64,000 bases of DNA, taken from Ornithorhynchus anatinus (taxonomy: Eukaryota > Chordata > Mammalia > Monotremata > Ornithorhynchidae). The translations under genes and the position numbers were made by a program. A model generated the notes under the pieces. It was not told the origin of the DNA, did not search any database, and saw nothing but the letters and a program-made list of their open reading frames with translations. The DNA lies in contig NW_024396743.1 in assembly GCF_004115215.2 (NCBI RefSeq), positions 620,001 to 684,000 of the forward strand, read 5' to 3'. Positions 10,428 to 22,090 of the stretch are shown piece after piece. Position 1 is the stretch's first letter. Each line of letters opens with the position of its first letter.

Positions 10428-10522
10428 CGAGGGGGCCGGGGTACGGCCCCGCGGCCTTTGGAGTCAGGGCCCGAATCCCCACGGAGGCCCGAACCCCCAC
10501 GGATTTGCAGAGTGACAGTGGG

Positions 10523-10528
10523 AATAAA
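10523..10528 (+). terminator. polyadenylation signal of ARMC7
   Basis: AATAAA 95 bases after the ARMC7 stop, followed by 'cactgctgtccttctggc', a plausible cleavage and GU-rich region. Confidence 0.7.
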
Positions 10529-10554
10529 TGGAGTCAGTCGCTGAGACGGTGAGT

Positions 10555-11520
10555 GCACTGCTGTCCTTCTGGCAGGTCGAGCCCCGGGCGGGGGGGGGGT
10601 CTGTGATCGGCCGCCCATCCCCGGCGGAGAGGGGGTGGCGAGTGCAGGGGCCGGGGAGGAACGAGGTCACTCGGCCATATGGAGTGAAAAGGGAGCTGGG
10701 GGGCGGTGCTGGGATAGAGTGTGGCCTGGGAGTGACCAAGCTCGGTCAGCCCACGGGGGCACGGACTGGGGCCGGCAGTAGCGCAGCAGTCAGTGCTGGT
10801 ACCTCGCCAGCGGGCCAGTGCAGAAGACAACCTTGCTACTGCAAAGATGGGGAGGGGGGAGGAACTTGGCGGGGGGCGGGGCCTGTCTGCCTGCCGGAGG
10901 CGGCCCCATCCCCTCCCCTGGCCCGCCCCTCCACTCCACTCCCCACTGTCCCCGCTCCCGTTACTCCCCCGGTTGGCTCTTCCCCTGCACGGCCTCGGTG
11001 GGCGCCGGAGTGGGCTCCAGCCCCAGGAAGCAGCCGGGTGCCTCGTCCAAGCTGATCGCTTTATCAAGGGGTCAGTCAGTTGGGGAGCCTGCGAGGTCCT
11101 AGGGGGCCGGGATGGGGCTGAGGGGGCGGTGAGGATAGCCGCCCCCCCGCCCCACCGACACACCCCGGCGATCGGGTCCAGGCCGGGCCTCTCGTCTGTC
11201 TCCGTCTGGGTCCCTCCCGTTCCGGGGTCCCTCACTTGCCCGTCCCGTTCGCGGGCCGAGAAGCCCCGGCACTCGCTCCAAGGAACCGATGGCTGCTTTA
11301 CAAACAGGTGAGGACGCGGCGAGCCGGTGCCCCGGACACTGGGAAGTTTGCAAACCGGGAGCGGTGACTGACCTTCCCTCCTCTCCTCTCTCTACCTCCC
11401 GTGCGTCCTTCTCCCTCTTCCCTCCCCAGCCCAACTCCCACGGCCCCTTCCCGTTACCAAATCCCGAGTCTGGGGTGGCCTTGGTGCCCCACCCTTCCCC
11501 AGAAGCCTCCTCCGGCACAG
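10555..11520. other. intergenic between ARMC7 and JPT1; NT5C not found
   Basis: GC-rich, partly CpG-rich (10860-11320). I looked in both strands for the deoxyribonucleotidase motifs expected of NT5C (the DMDGVLADF-type start, ICTSP, IDDKD) and saw none. A fair donor-like site follows 'ctttacaaacag' at about 11307, but no matching exon is evident. Confidence 0.4.
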
Positions 11521-11525
11521 GGATC

Positions 11526-11709
11526 CTCTACTGTACTCTCCCAGGTGCTTAGTACAGTGCTCTGTAATTAGCAGACACTCGGTAGAGTACTGCTTAAATC
11601 GAGTCCCCTGTAGGACAGGGACTGTGTCCAGCCTGATTAGCTTGTGTCTACCCCAGTGCTTAGTACAGGGCCCGGCTCATAGTAAGTGCTTAAATACGGT
11701 TATTATCGC
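11526..11709 (+). repeat. LINE-2 tail followed by Mon-1 3' part
   Basis: 'actctcccaggtgcttagta' (L2 tail) to about 11602, then 'gtaggacagggactgtgtcc' and 'catagtaagtgcttaaatac' (Mon-1/MIR 3' half). Confidence 0.75.
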
Positions 11710-12205
11710 TAATAGTCATGAAATCTTTTAAGCACTTACGCTGAGGCTTGGCAGATAATCCAATCGGACGTAGTCCCCACGGGGCCCCTCGTCTATGAGG
11801 GAGAGAGAGCAGGGATAATAATAAGGGTGAGGACGCTGAGGCCCAGAGAGGCGAGTCTTGGGATTCGGAGAGGAGGGGGCGGCAATAAGGCGGCTTCCCT
11901 GGAGTGAGGCCAGACCACTGCCCCATGGCTACCTGCCGCCTCAGTCCTGGCACTGGAACGTGGCCCTGTGGCCCCGTGACTCAGCTTGCCTCAGAAGGGC
12001 CCACGGGAAAGGATGGAACAGGGAAACTCCAACTCCAGTAAGAACAGGACTGGACTTCCTCCATTTTAGGACACCAGCTTCAGGAAGGCTCAAGCCACAG
12101 TATCAGTAGGAGACGTTCCCTGCAAGCTTGAGGACTGACAGGGGCCTGCCTCCGAGCCCAGAGTCCTATGGCCGTGGAGTCCACCTGCACACTCCTGAGG
12201 CCTTT
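11710..12205. other. intergenic, old SINE traces only
   Basis: Apart from a weak Mon-1-like trace (11725-11850, 'cttttaagcacttacgctga', 'aggacgctgaggcccagaga') I recognise nothing here. Confidence 0.4.
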
Positions 12206-12573
12206 TTTTTAAAAATGGTACTTTTTAAGTGCTTATTCTGTGTAAATCCCTGTCCCACTTAGGGGTCACAATCCAACGAGGAGGGAGAACAGATATTCAA
12301 TCCCCATTTTACAGATGAAGCAAATGAGGCACTGAAAAAACAGTCGACGAGTGGTATTTATGGAGCACTGGGGAAAGGGTTGTACTAAGTGCTTGGGGAG
12401 AGTACACCTCCACGGAGTTGGTAGACAACGTTCCCTAGCCAAAGAGAGCTTACAGCATAGAGAGGCTAGGGGGCTTGCCCAAGATCACAAGGCAGGCTAT
12501 TGCCGAGCTAGAATTAGAACTCAGGTCCTCTGACTCCCAAGCGCACGCTCTTTCCACTAGGGCAACGCTGCTT
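12205..12573 (-). repeat. Mon-1 SINE split by a LINE-2 fragment
   Basis: Reverse Mon-1 in two halves: 12212-12335 ('tttttaagtgcttattctgt' to 'atgaagcaaatgaggcactg') and 12461-12573 ('cttgcccaagatcacaaggc' to 'aacgctgcttct'). A reverse L2 tail of about 120 bases sits between them (12341-12460, 'agtggtatttatggagcact'). Confidence 0.8.
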
Positions 12574-12917
12574 CTGTGTTGGGCCACCACTCCCCTCCCG
12601 ACTGCTGGATGGGCAGGTTCTGCCAGCCAGCCGGCCCCCTCCTTCTTCTACTCTGCTTTAATACTTCGGGTTCTAAAAGCTGGGCTCTTATTTCCATGGC
12701 AACCACACCTCGCTTCTCATTTCTGTCACCACAACATCCCTGGGAAGTAGGAAAAGTCAGTACCTATTATGCCCATTTTACAGATGATGAGACTGGGGGT
12801 CAGGGCCGGGGACCCCTACAGCAGCCGGCAGAAGAGAGGGAGGGAGGAGAAAACGTGTGTTGGTTAAAAACCTTGGACCAGAAAAAAAATCCGCAACCAC
12901 ATTGAGAATCAGCTCTT

Positions 12918-12923
12918 TTTATT
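12918..12923 (-). terminator. polyadenylation signal of JPT1
   Basis: TTTATT on the plus strand is AATAAA on the JPT1 strand, 314 bases past its stop. Confidence 0.7.
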
Positions 12924-13236
12924 CTTGGAAACACATCGCTACGCCTGGGAAAGCGGGCCTTCAAATCTACTTCTAGAGAACAGTTACGCCACATCCCGCA
13001 GACCCGGGCGGGGGGGAGACAGAACAGATGGAGGGGCCACAGTGGAGGGGGGGTGGGAGGGCTGGTTCTTAAAAAAAGACAGTGGTACATAAAGTGCTTC
13101 TCTTCAATGAAACAATGTTGGGAGATGAACAGTCAGGCTCAAGTTGTGCAGTTCACAAGCACGGGGAGGAGGAGGTGGACGGGGAGGAGGAGGTGGACGG
13201 GTGGGTGGGGATTGGGGGGAGGGGATGGGGGGGCGC

Positions 13237-16200
13237 TTAGCCAAGGACGAGGCTGGACTTGCCCCCAGGTGGATTTCTCCTGGATGGGGCCGGGGCGGGG
13301 GCGACGGGGCTAGGGACGGGGGCGGCGGGAACAGGCTTCTCTTCATTCTGTCCTGGGGCGGCGGGGAATTCTGACTCTGGCTCTTCTGGAACAGAGGAAA
13401 ATAAAGTAGTTCAGTCCCAAATCCTCTTCTCCTGGGACATGGTCACGCTCAATCCTGGAGACCCCCCCCCCACCTTTTCCCCCTGACATGGCTTTTCAAG
13501 CTGGTCGATCTCGGGGTCTCCAGAGGGCAGTCAGCCTCTTGGAACTGGAAGTGGCCGAGGTGAGTCCAACCCTTGATCAGCAGCTTTGTGTGCGGAGCAC
13601 TGGACTGAGCACTGGACTGGGAGAGTACCCTAGAGATGGTACACATGATCCCTCCCCTCAAGGAGCTAACAGTCTACTGGGCTGAGCTCTTGGGAGAGGA
13701 CAAGGAGGTAGCAGACCATTCTTGTCCTAAGAGGAGCTTCCACTCGAGCGACATTTTTGGGTGGTGTAATTCTTGCCCTTTGACTTTAGCTCAAATCGAG
13801 CGTGCTTTGGATTCTTTCACGCCTCAGCAAGCTTTCTCACATGTGAAGCAGGACAGAGAGGATCGCCGTCATCTCACAGGTGAGGAAACTGAGGCTGAGC
13901 CCCCCCTCTGAGCCTGCTGGCTCGTTGAGGGAATGGGTTTGCCAACTGTTGTACCCTCCCCCAAGGGCTTAGTCCAGTGATCTGCACAGTAAGCACTCAA
14001 TTACCACTGAATGAACGACATCTTGCCCAGGGCACCTTGACCCCGCAGGGCCCAGCCTTGCTCCGCACTTGATCCCGAAGACAGCCCCAAGGGCAACGTG
14101 CCCTTCCAGCCTTGCTCACAAAGGTGCAGGCAGCCAGGGGTGTTTCTACCATTTGTAACCTGCTGCAGTGTCTGCCTCTTCCTTTGTTCATTCAGTCGTA
14201 TTTACTTAGTGCTAAATATGTGCAGAGCCCTGGACTGAGCGCTTGGGAGAGGACAATACAGCAATACGCAGACACATGTCCTGCCCAGGACGTGTTTACC
14301 ACCTAAAACCTCCTTGAGGGGTAGGCCAGTCAGTCATCATGCTTGCTAACTCTACTGTCCTCTCCCAAGTGCTCAGTACAGTGCTCAACCACGGTAAGCG
14401 GTCAATCAGTACCCAGTCCCAGGAAAGGGGTCCGACTCCACCAGTTACCCCCTCAGAACTTTCCTCTGCTTACCCCTGAAGAAGCTCCCTCTGCACAACT
14501 GCACTGGCCCACACCCCCCGGACATGCAGTCTGCCCTCCGCCCACCGGCCACCCAGCTCACGGCAGGTGGGTGACCCCAAGGGTCAGTCCATCTCAAGTC
14601 AGGCCCCGCACCCACCAAGCACAAGAGCAGCCGCCGAATTCACCCAGGTCCCTCCAACCCGAAAGGTCAGAAAGAGTCTCCTTTGGAAGGCTGCAGTGGC
14701 CCGCATGGGGCTGACCTGACCATGGCCCAGCACGCAGATCCAGCAGTCTGCCCCAACCCCAGCTCCGGCACCTAGCTCTACCCCTAACCACAGTGATGCC
14801 AAGTCAAGCCCCAGGCAAACTCCAAGCCGACACCGGGCCGGCTCCACACGGCGACCTTCCGCGCCGCCAGGAGCAGCCCTGCTCTACCCGAGCAGGCCCA
14901 GATCTGAGCAGTCCAGGGCAGAATGATCAGCTCAGGGATGCTCAACTGCCTGCCCCATCCGCGCAGCGACCAGGGCCTCCCTGCACCTTGGAGATCACCG
15001 ACCGGGTCAAGATGGGACGGATGGCCTCCGTGTTCTTCAAGAAAGGTCAGCACACACCCTTCCTGTGCCACCCTCCCCGAGATGGTCAAGGGTTCCTTGG
15101 CTCTGAGAGTCTGGGATCTGGAATGTTTCTGGGGAGCTTCAGCAACGCGGTCTCTCCCCACTCTGTTTCCCCAGGAGACCCTGATCCCTTAGCAAGGTTT
15201 CGAACGGAGCTCCCGGCCCCCGGCAGAGAGGGTAGGAGCCCACGGTGCCGTCCCTCACTCAACCTCGCCTCTTCTCATCTAACTCATTCCCTCTCACCTT
15301 ATTAAAACCATCGCCCCTGCCCTCCTCCCTTCCTTAACTTATATTTTTAACCACTCAATCTCCAATGGCTCCTTCCCCGCTGCCTTCAAACATGCCCAGG
15401 TCTCCCCCATCCTAAAAAAACCCGCTCTTGACCCCACTTCGCCCTCCAGTTATCGCCCTATCTCCCTACTACCCTTCCTTTCCAAAATCCTAGAACGAGT
15501 CGTCTACAATCGATGCTTAGAATTCCTTAACTCCCATTCTCTCCCGGACCCCCTCCGATCTGACTTCCGTTTCCCTCCGCTCTACCGAGACTGCTCTCTC
15601 TAAGGTCACCCGTGACCTCCTTCTTGCCAGATCCAATGGTTCCTACTCCATTCTGATCCTCCTTGACCTCTCTGCTGCCTTTGACACTGTCGACCATCCC
15701 CTCCTCCTCCATACCTTATCTCACCTCGGCTTCACGGACTCCGTCCTCTCCCGGTTCTCCTCTTACCTCTCTGGCCGGTCCTTCTCGGTCTCCTTCGCTG
15801 GCGCCTCCTCCCCCTCCCATCCTTTAACTGTTGGAGTTCCTCAAGGGTCAGTTCTTGGCCCTCTTCTGTTCTCCATTTACACTCACTCCCTCGGTGAACT
15901 CATTCGCTCTCACGGCTTTGACTACCATCTCTACGCAGATGACACGCAGATCTACATCTCCGCCCCTGTCCTCTACCCCTCCCTTCAGGCTCGCATCTCC
16001 TCCCGCCTCCGGGACGTCTCCACCTGGATGTCGGCCCGCCACCTAAAACTCAACATGAGCGAGACCGAGCTCCTCATCTTCCCTCCCAAACCCGGTCCTC
16101 TCCCAGACTTCTCTATCACCGTGGATGGCACGACCATCCTTCCCGTCTCTCCGGCCCGCGATCTCGGTGTCATCCTTGACTCGTCTCTCTCGTTCACCCC

Positions 16201-19200
16201 ACACATCCTATCCGTTACCGAGACCTGCCGGTTTCACCTTTACAATATCGCCAAGATCCGCCCTTTCCTCTCCACCCAAACGGCTACCTTACTGCTACAG
16301 GCTCTCGTTATATCCCGGCTAGACTACTGTGTCAGCCTTCTCTCTGACCTCCCTTCCTCCTCTCTCGCCCCGTTCGTCTCTTCTTCACTCCGCCGCCCGG
16401 CTCATCTTCCTGCAGAAACGATCTGGGCATGTCACTCCCCTTCTTAAACAACTCCAGTGGTTGCCTATCGACCTCCGCTCCAAACAAAAACTCCTCACTC
16501 TAGGCTTCAAGGCTCTACATCACCTTGCCCCTTCCTACCTCTCCTCCTTTCTCTCTTTCTACCACCCACCCCGCACGCTCCGCTCCTCCGCCGCCCACCT
16601 CCTCGCCGTCCCTCGGTCTCGCCCATCCCGCCGTCGACCCCCGGGCCGCGTCCTCCCACGGTCCCGGAACGCCCTCCCTCCTCACCTCCGCCAAACTGAT
16701 TCTCTTCCCCTCTTCAAAACCCTACTTAAAACTCACCTCCTCCAAGAGGCCTTCCCAGACTGAGCTCCTCTTCTCCCTCTACTCCCTCTACCACCCCCCC
16801 CCCCTTTACCTCTCCACAGCTAAACCCTCTTTTCCCCCTTTCCCTCTGCTCCTCCACCTCTCCCTTCCCATCCCCACAGCACTGTACTCGCCCGCTCAAC
16901 TGTATATATTTCCATTACCCTATTTATTTTGTTAATGAATTGTACATCGCCTTGATTCTATTTAGTTGCCATTGTTTTTACGAGATGTTCTTCCCCTTGA
17001 CTCTATTTATTGCCATCGTTCTCGTCTGTCCGTCTCTCCAGATTAGACTGTAAGCCCGTCAAACGGCAGGGACTATCTCTATCTGTTGCCGACTTGTTCA
17101 TTCCAAGCGCTTAGTACAGTGCTCTGCACATAGTAAGCGCTCAATAAATACTATTGAATGAATGAATGAAAAGAGGAAGGGAGGCTCTGTGAGCCACCTC
17201 CAGTCCTTGGAGTCCTTAGACCAGGGGGACAGAGTCTGGCTCTATGCTCCTCCCCTCCCGGGGCCTCCCAACCCCACTCACCCCAAGGGACCACCCCCCA
17301 CCTCCACCCCAGGGAAGGCGAGCCGGCCGGGGGATCCTGCCCAGACCCCTTCACCAGTTATGGTGGTGAGGGGGGCTGCCAAGACCCCACAGCCCCAAAA
17401 GGTTTCCCGCTCCATTCCCTTTCTGTCCCTCTGGCCCCTGCCAACTGGGCACCACAGCTGGACCCTCCTCCCCTCTGTCCCCCTTCTGAGCCTGAGGGTT
17501 TTTCCTATGATCCTCCCCGGGACTGAAGCCGGGCAGGATCCCCCGTGGGCCCTGGGGCTGGAAAGCAGAACAGCCCCAGGAGAGGGGTCCACCCCCTGTG
17601 TATTTCTAGACTAGCCTCTCAAATGGCTTGCAGCAGCTTGGCTTAGTGGAAAGACCATGGACTTGGGAGTCAGAGAAGGTGAGTTCTAATTCTGACTCCA
17701 CCACTTATCTGTTGTGTGACCTTGGGCAAGCCACAACTTCAAGGGCTCAGTTCCCTCATCTGTAAAATGGGGATTAAGTCTGTGAGCCTCACGCGGGGTA
17801 ACCTGATTATCTTGTTATCTACCCTAGCGCTTAGAACAGTCCTCGGCACATAGTACGCACTTAGCAAATCCCATCATTATTATTATTACCACCTTGTATC
17901 TACCCCAGCGCTTAGAACAATGCTTGGCATATAGTAAGCGCTTAACAAATACCATAATTATTATTATCCGCTAGTGCACCAGCACTGCCAACGGGTACCC
18001 AGACTTGAGGTTGACCAGCCTGCGGCCCAAGCTCCTGGCCAGCCTCCACCACGTGGCTCGGGGCGTTCTGGGCACACCCGGGAGAAAGCGGCCAGGATAG
18101 GGAGTTGGTCAGGGTTGAACCGACTGGCCAAGAATTATCCTACCACCTCGGGAGAGGAACGATACAGTCTCCAGCACCGGCCAGCAGGGCTCAAGGCTCC
18201 CCACTACCACAATGGCCGGGGGAAACTGAGGGAGCTTCCCGTGGCGACATTAGGTAAGGTTAAATGCTTCGGGGACCGAGCCCGGGGCAAGTCCAGAAAT
18301 GACCACCACAGTTTTCTCCCGAGCCTCAAGGGAACACGGCCTCAGTGAGATTCCAAAAAGATCGAGCCCGACCGTCCGTGCCGGCTAAGCGCCTCGAGAG
18401 CCGCCGGACCCCAGGTGGCCCCGGCCCGCCCACCCCGCTCTGTGCCTTTGGAGGACCGCGGCCCTGCTGAACCAGCTCCATTGTCTGGGCCGGAGTGGCT
18501 CGGTCCATCAACACTTGGGAAACACACTGGCACCAGCTGAACACCAACAATACCCGCCTTGACCATCTTGAAGCGGCACAAGGAGCTCGGTCCCGCCCCC
18601 TCGCTCCCACCTCCCCCCAACAGAAAGGACCAGTTGGAAGGTCCCAGGCCCCCGCCCGCCACGCAGCCAGATGTAAAGTCAGGCACTCACCGTGGATGCC
18701 AGCTTCTCCCTAGAAAAGACGGGAAGAAGAGGATCAGAAAGAATTATCTCCATCCAGGAGGGATCCCACAGCTCAAGGGCCCGGCTTGCCCAGACAGCGC
18801 GGGCGGACTTCCGTTCCCAGGGCCGCTGCGTCGGCCCCGGCACAGAACGCTGCTCGCAAAACCCCGGCTCGACCCACCCCGGGGGGTGGCCCCTCTCGGC
18901 CTCTGTGCCGAGGCTCCCCAACCCCCTGCCGCTCTCGCGGTCTCAGTCAGCCTTGCCCGACACAGCTGCCAGCGGAGCTGGGGTTTGCAACAAAGAAGCT
19001 GGGCAGCGGCGCCTTGGAGCACGAGAACGGCGGCAAGCCCGGAAGTGGTTCTGGAGCCCATTCGGAGCGAGCTGCCTGCCAGAGCCACACCCTGCAGGCC
19101 TTCCCTCTCTGGAGACACCCAACTCAGTAAATGGAGACCCAGTGTTTGCCGAATTGATGGTTTGCCTACCCGCTCCCTCCGCATCTGTCCGCTTGTGGTC

Positions 19201-21775
19201 CTCGGCTGTGCTATTCTAGCACTCGGGAATCCTCAGAGACCACCCAACTCCTCAAGGTGAGGCCGCTCCCCAGAACTGGGTTCCCAAGGGGAGGAAAACA
19301 CACGCACAAAATGCACACACACACACACACAGAGTGAGCAGTATCTGACAGTACACAGCTTGCGTCAGGGGGCAAGGAAGTACTTCTTCCGTGACAGGGG
19401 GAGAGGAAGTGGATGTATGATGCGTGCAGACAACAGAGAGGCCTGCACAGATCCCTCACGCCACTCAACAGATGCCTCCCCAAAACACGAGCTCATGCCA
19501 TTTTGGGCGACCACATCCGCAAAGGAGAACGCTCTGGATAGAAAGTACCACTTCCCAGAGGCTCGAGGCCAGGCACCACCGAGCATCGCCGGGACCTCCG
19601 GGTGCAGGGAGGATTCCAGGATGGGTGGCACCGGCTGGCGGAGAGGCCCACTGACCTTCGGGTCCAGGAAGTCTCCGGCGCTCGCTTCGGACGAGTTTCT
19701 TCTCTGGAGCGCGGGGGGCTCGGGGTCCTCCTTATCACCGCTGGCCTTGGCTCCTCGAGATGGAGAGGGTTCTGAGCACCGGGGAAATGGGGGAGAGGAA
19801 GCCCTCGTTCCCCCTCCCCACCGTGGCTGAGGCCAAAACACTTGGACCGTTCCCTGCCCGCCGCAAGTGCCCTCTTGCAGTGGATAGTGCCAGCCCCGCC
19901 CCTCCTCCTCACTCCCGTCCCCCAAAGCTCATTGCTCCGGTCTCTGTTGTGGACTTTCTGGGCGACCACAGATGCGCCCGGGGCCTGTTGAGGAAGCATC
20001 AAGACCCCGGGGTGAAAACGGGCCTCAGCTCCGCTCCCCAGCCTCCCGCCCAGAAATCTGCCGTGGGGGCAGTTCATAGGGTTCGGCCGCAACCGCGGCA
20101 GGCCCGGGCGGGCGGCACCAGCGGCCCCCGCCCCGCACGATAACCGAGACGATCGGGTCGGGGCCGTACCTGCCGACTTGGCCCAAGAAGGGGGGTTTTC
20201 TTCTGGGGGCCCAAAGATGTTGGACGCCATCTTGTTCCTTCTCACCGGCTGCTCTTTAGGCTCGTCGAAGCCCAGGGAGAAGTTGGACCCACCGCCCGGA
20301 GGGCGCAGCACCCTGCGAGGGACAGAACGTACCCACCGTCACTTTAGGGAACCGGCCCCTTGGTGCCCACGGCCCCGGGTCCCATCGGAGCGACGGCGGC
20401 ACCAAATATGGGCAGGCTGCTTGCAAAACCAAACCCCGGCCTACCGGGCGGCCAGAGACCCAAGTGCCGTCCCACGGCTGTGTCGGGAGCTGGTTGCCGC
20501 TAGCCCCTAGCCGGTCAAGCAGATCACCTAACGTTCCACATTTGTCTCTTTTTCTCTCCACACGCACGCACACACACACAAATATATATATGCAAATTCC
20601 CCCATCCGTGGCATTGCATTTGACCCAGAAGGCCATCAGTCGATGGCATTTATCGATCACTTACTAGGGGCGAAACACCTGGGGACGACGCCCTCGGGGG
20701 AGGACACACCAGCGGAATCGGTGGACGCGTTCCCCGCCTACAGCGGGCTTACAGGAAGGGCCCCAGGGGCATCTCCGGACCATATATGTACGTGTGACAG
20801 ACACACAAGGTCCTCCGGCTGGGATGCAAGGCCGCCGATGGGCAAACCCGGCCGGAGGGTGGGGAGGCCCAAGGGCCGTTCGGTTGCAGGGAGACTTGGG
20901 GGTCGTCCCTTTTTTCCAGGCATCTCGATCAATCGACGGTATCGGCCGAGGCCCTTCCCGGGGGCTGAGCGCGGTCCACCGGTCAGGGGAGAGCACAGAA
21001 GAGTTAGAGGACACGGTGCAGTCCCCGTCTCCGAGGCCCCGGGGCAGGCGCCCGTCGGGCCGCGCCGTGTGGGGAGCCCCCGGGCCGGAGGCCGCCCCAC
21101 CGCCTCGTTTGGAGCCTTTGTTCCCGAGGTGTCTCCCGTCCTCGCCCCCGCCCCGGTGCCGGGAGGAGGGAGGGGCGGGGGCGGCTCGGCGGCCCCGACG
21201 GCCGACGGTGGACGCCCCCCACCCGGCCCGGGGTCGGGGGAAGCGGGGCGGAGCCGGGGGTGGAGGCCGGCGGAGGCCGGGAGGCCGGGAGGCCGGGCCC
21301 AGCCCCGCGCACGCTCCCCGCCCGCCGCCTCCGGCCATTTAAAGCGGCAGAGCACAATACGCCGCACAATGTGGCAGGCGGGGGGCTGGGGGAGAGGCCC
21401 GCCGGGCCCCCGACGCCTCCCGGAGCGGAGCCGAGGCCGGAGTCGGCTCCGGGAGAGACAATGGACGTGTCGGCCCCACCCTGGGGCCGGGCCGGAGGAG
21501 CCCCGTCAGTCGCGGCGGCCGCGGGCTGGCTGGGGGCGGGCCGGGCCGGGCCGGGGGCGGGGGTGGGGCCGGCTCTCCCTTTGTTAGCCCCCAGCCCGGC
21601 CGCCCTCCCCGGCCCGTCCCTCGTCGGCGGCCCGGCCTCCATTTCCCGGGCGGCAGGGGGTGGGCCGGGAAGCCCCGCTCCTCCCCCCCCCCAGGACCGG
21701 CCGCCGGCGCCGGGCTCACCGGGAGCTGTTCCTGCCATTGGGGTCGACGCCCTTGAAGGTGGTGGTGGTGGTCAT
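13237..21775 (-). CDS. JPT1: JPT1 (HN1), Jupiter microtubule-associated homolog 1
   Basis: Five coding exons on the minus strand, in transcript order: 21775-21720, 20312-20170, 19753-19656, 18709-18691 (a 19-base microexon) and 13385-13237 (TAA 13239-13237). They join in phase to 154 residues, the human length. The product begins [19 protein letters not shown], contains [18 protein letters not shown] and [12 protein letters not shown], the phospho-site cluster QRRNSSEAS (residues 83-91) and the conserved C-terminus [15 protein letters not shown]. Known of the family: small, intrinsically disordered protein linked to GSK3beta/beta-catenin control, microtubules and proliferation. Intron 4 (about 5.3 kb) holds a LINE-2 reverse transcriptase in antisense. 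It is convergent with ARMC7 and in tandem with SUMO2. Confidence 0.97.
13575..13690 (-). repeat. LINE-2 tail fragment in JPT1 intron 4
   Basis: 'tgtgcggagcactggactga' and 'aaggagctaacagtctactg' mark a reverse L2 3' end. Confidence 0.75.
13922..14280. repeat. two short LINE-2 tails in JPT1 intron 4
   Basis: Forward tail at 13925-14020 ('agggcttagtccagtgatct', ending 'ctgaatgaacg') and reverse tail at 14189-14280 ('cattcagtcgtatttactta'). A third forward piece lies at 14343-14415 ('ctctcccaagtgctcagtac'). Confidence 0.75.
14420..15285. other. JPT1 intron 4, nothing recognised
   Basis: Non-repetitive-looking intronic DNA upstream of the LINE-2. No conserved exon or known repeat seen. Confidence 0.35.
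15290..17170 (+). mobile_element. 5'-truncated LINE-2 with most of a reverse transcriptase
   Basis: LINE-2 (CR1 clade, non-LTR) in JPT1 intron 4, antisense to the gene. RT motifs appear in order: [19 protein letters not shown] (about 15448-15505), [15 protein letters not shown] (from 15662), [13 protein letters not shown] (about 15833) and the catalytic box YADD (15932-15943). [13 protein letters not shown] and the C-terminal [14 protein letters not shown] to LLQEAFPD follow. The frame is open from about 15600 to 16444. Frameshifts lie near 15580 and between about 16370 and 16440, and the endonuclease half is missing, so it cannot move by itself. The 3'UTR and (TGAA)n tail are intact to 17170. 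Good preservation suggests a fairly late insertion. Confidence 0.92.
17625..17968 (+). repeat. Mon-1 SINE followed by a second partial tail
   Basis: Mon-1 from 'cagcagcttggcttagtgga' to the ATT-rich tail near 17886. An extra copy of just the last 80 bases follows (17887-17968, 'accttgtatctaccccagcg' to 'cttaacaaataccataatta'). Confidence 0.9.
17969..18690. other. JPT1 intron 4, nothing recognised
   Basis: GC-rich intronic sequence between the SINE and the 19-base exon 4. No repeat or extra exon recognised. Confidence 0.35.
19309..19332. repeat. (CA)n microsatellite in JPT1 intron 3
   Basis: About nine CA units (tgcacacacacacacacac) between exons 3 and 4. Confidence 0.85.
20637..20757 (-). 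repeat. diverged LINE-2 tail in JPT1 intron 1
   Basis: 'gcatttatcgatcacttact' followed by 'cccgcctacagcgggcttac', a GC-drifted reverse L2 end. Confidence 0.65.
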
Positions 21776-22090
21776 GGCGGGGAGCGGGGCTGCGGACGGA
21801 CGGGCGGCCGACAGCTGCTGCAACGGCCGTCAACCGCCCTCAACCTCCCCGCGCCGCCGCCCCCCGCCTTTATAGCCGCCCTCGCCCCGCCCCCCGGCGC
21901 CGCCCGCATTGGGCCATTCAAACGGACTGCCCCCGTCCTATTGGCCGCCCGGGCTGCCGCTCAGCCCCCCGCCGCGCCGCCATTGGCCGAGCCCGGAGGC
22001 CCCACCCCTCCTCGCCTTCGGCCTCGGCTTTCTCCGGCACCGCCCGCCCGCTCCCTTCCGAGGGCCCCTCTGACCCGGGCGACCCCCACC
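21776..22090 (-). promoter_or_regulatory. JPT1: JPT1 promoter: TATA box and three CCAAT boxes
   Basis: Reading the minus strand, a TATA element (TATAAA, plus 21869-21874) lies about 95 bases upstream of the ATG. Three CCAAT boxes (plus-strand ATTGG at 21908-21912, 21940-21944 and 21982-21986) lie above it, 32 and 42 bases apart. Multiple NF-Y sites with a TATA box in a CpG island are typical of growth-regulated promoters, which would suit JPT1. The start site near 21840 is inferred. Confidence 0.75.

Noticed and set aside
10860-11320. CpG-rich patch as an exon of NT5C or another gene
   Set aside because: No NT5C motifs on either strand; an isolated donor-like site without a matching conserved exon is not enough.
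15290-17170. Reverse transcriptase as part of an endogenous retrovirus
   Set aside because: The motif order and C-terminal region are those of non-LTR LINE-2, there are no LTRs, and the 3' end is the standard L2 (TGAA)n tail.
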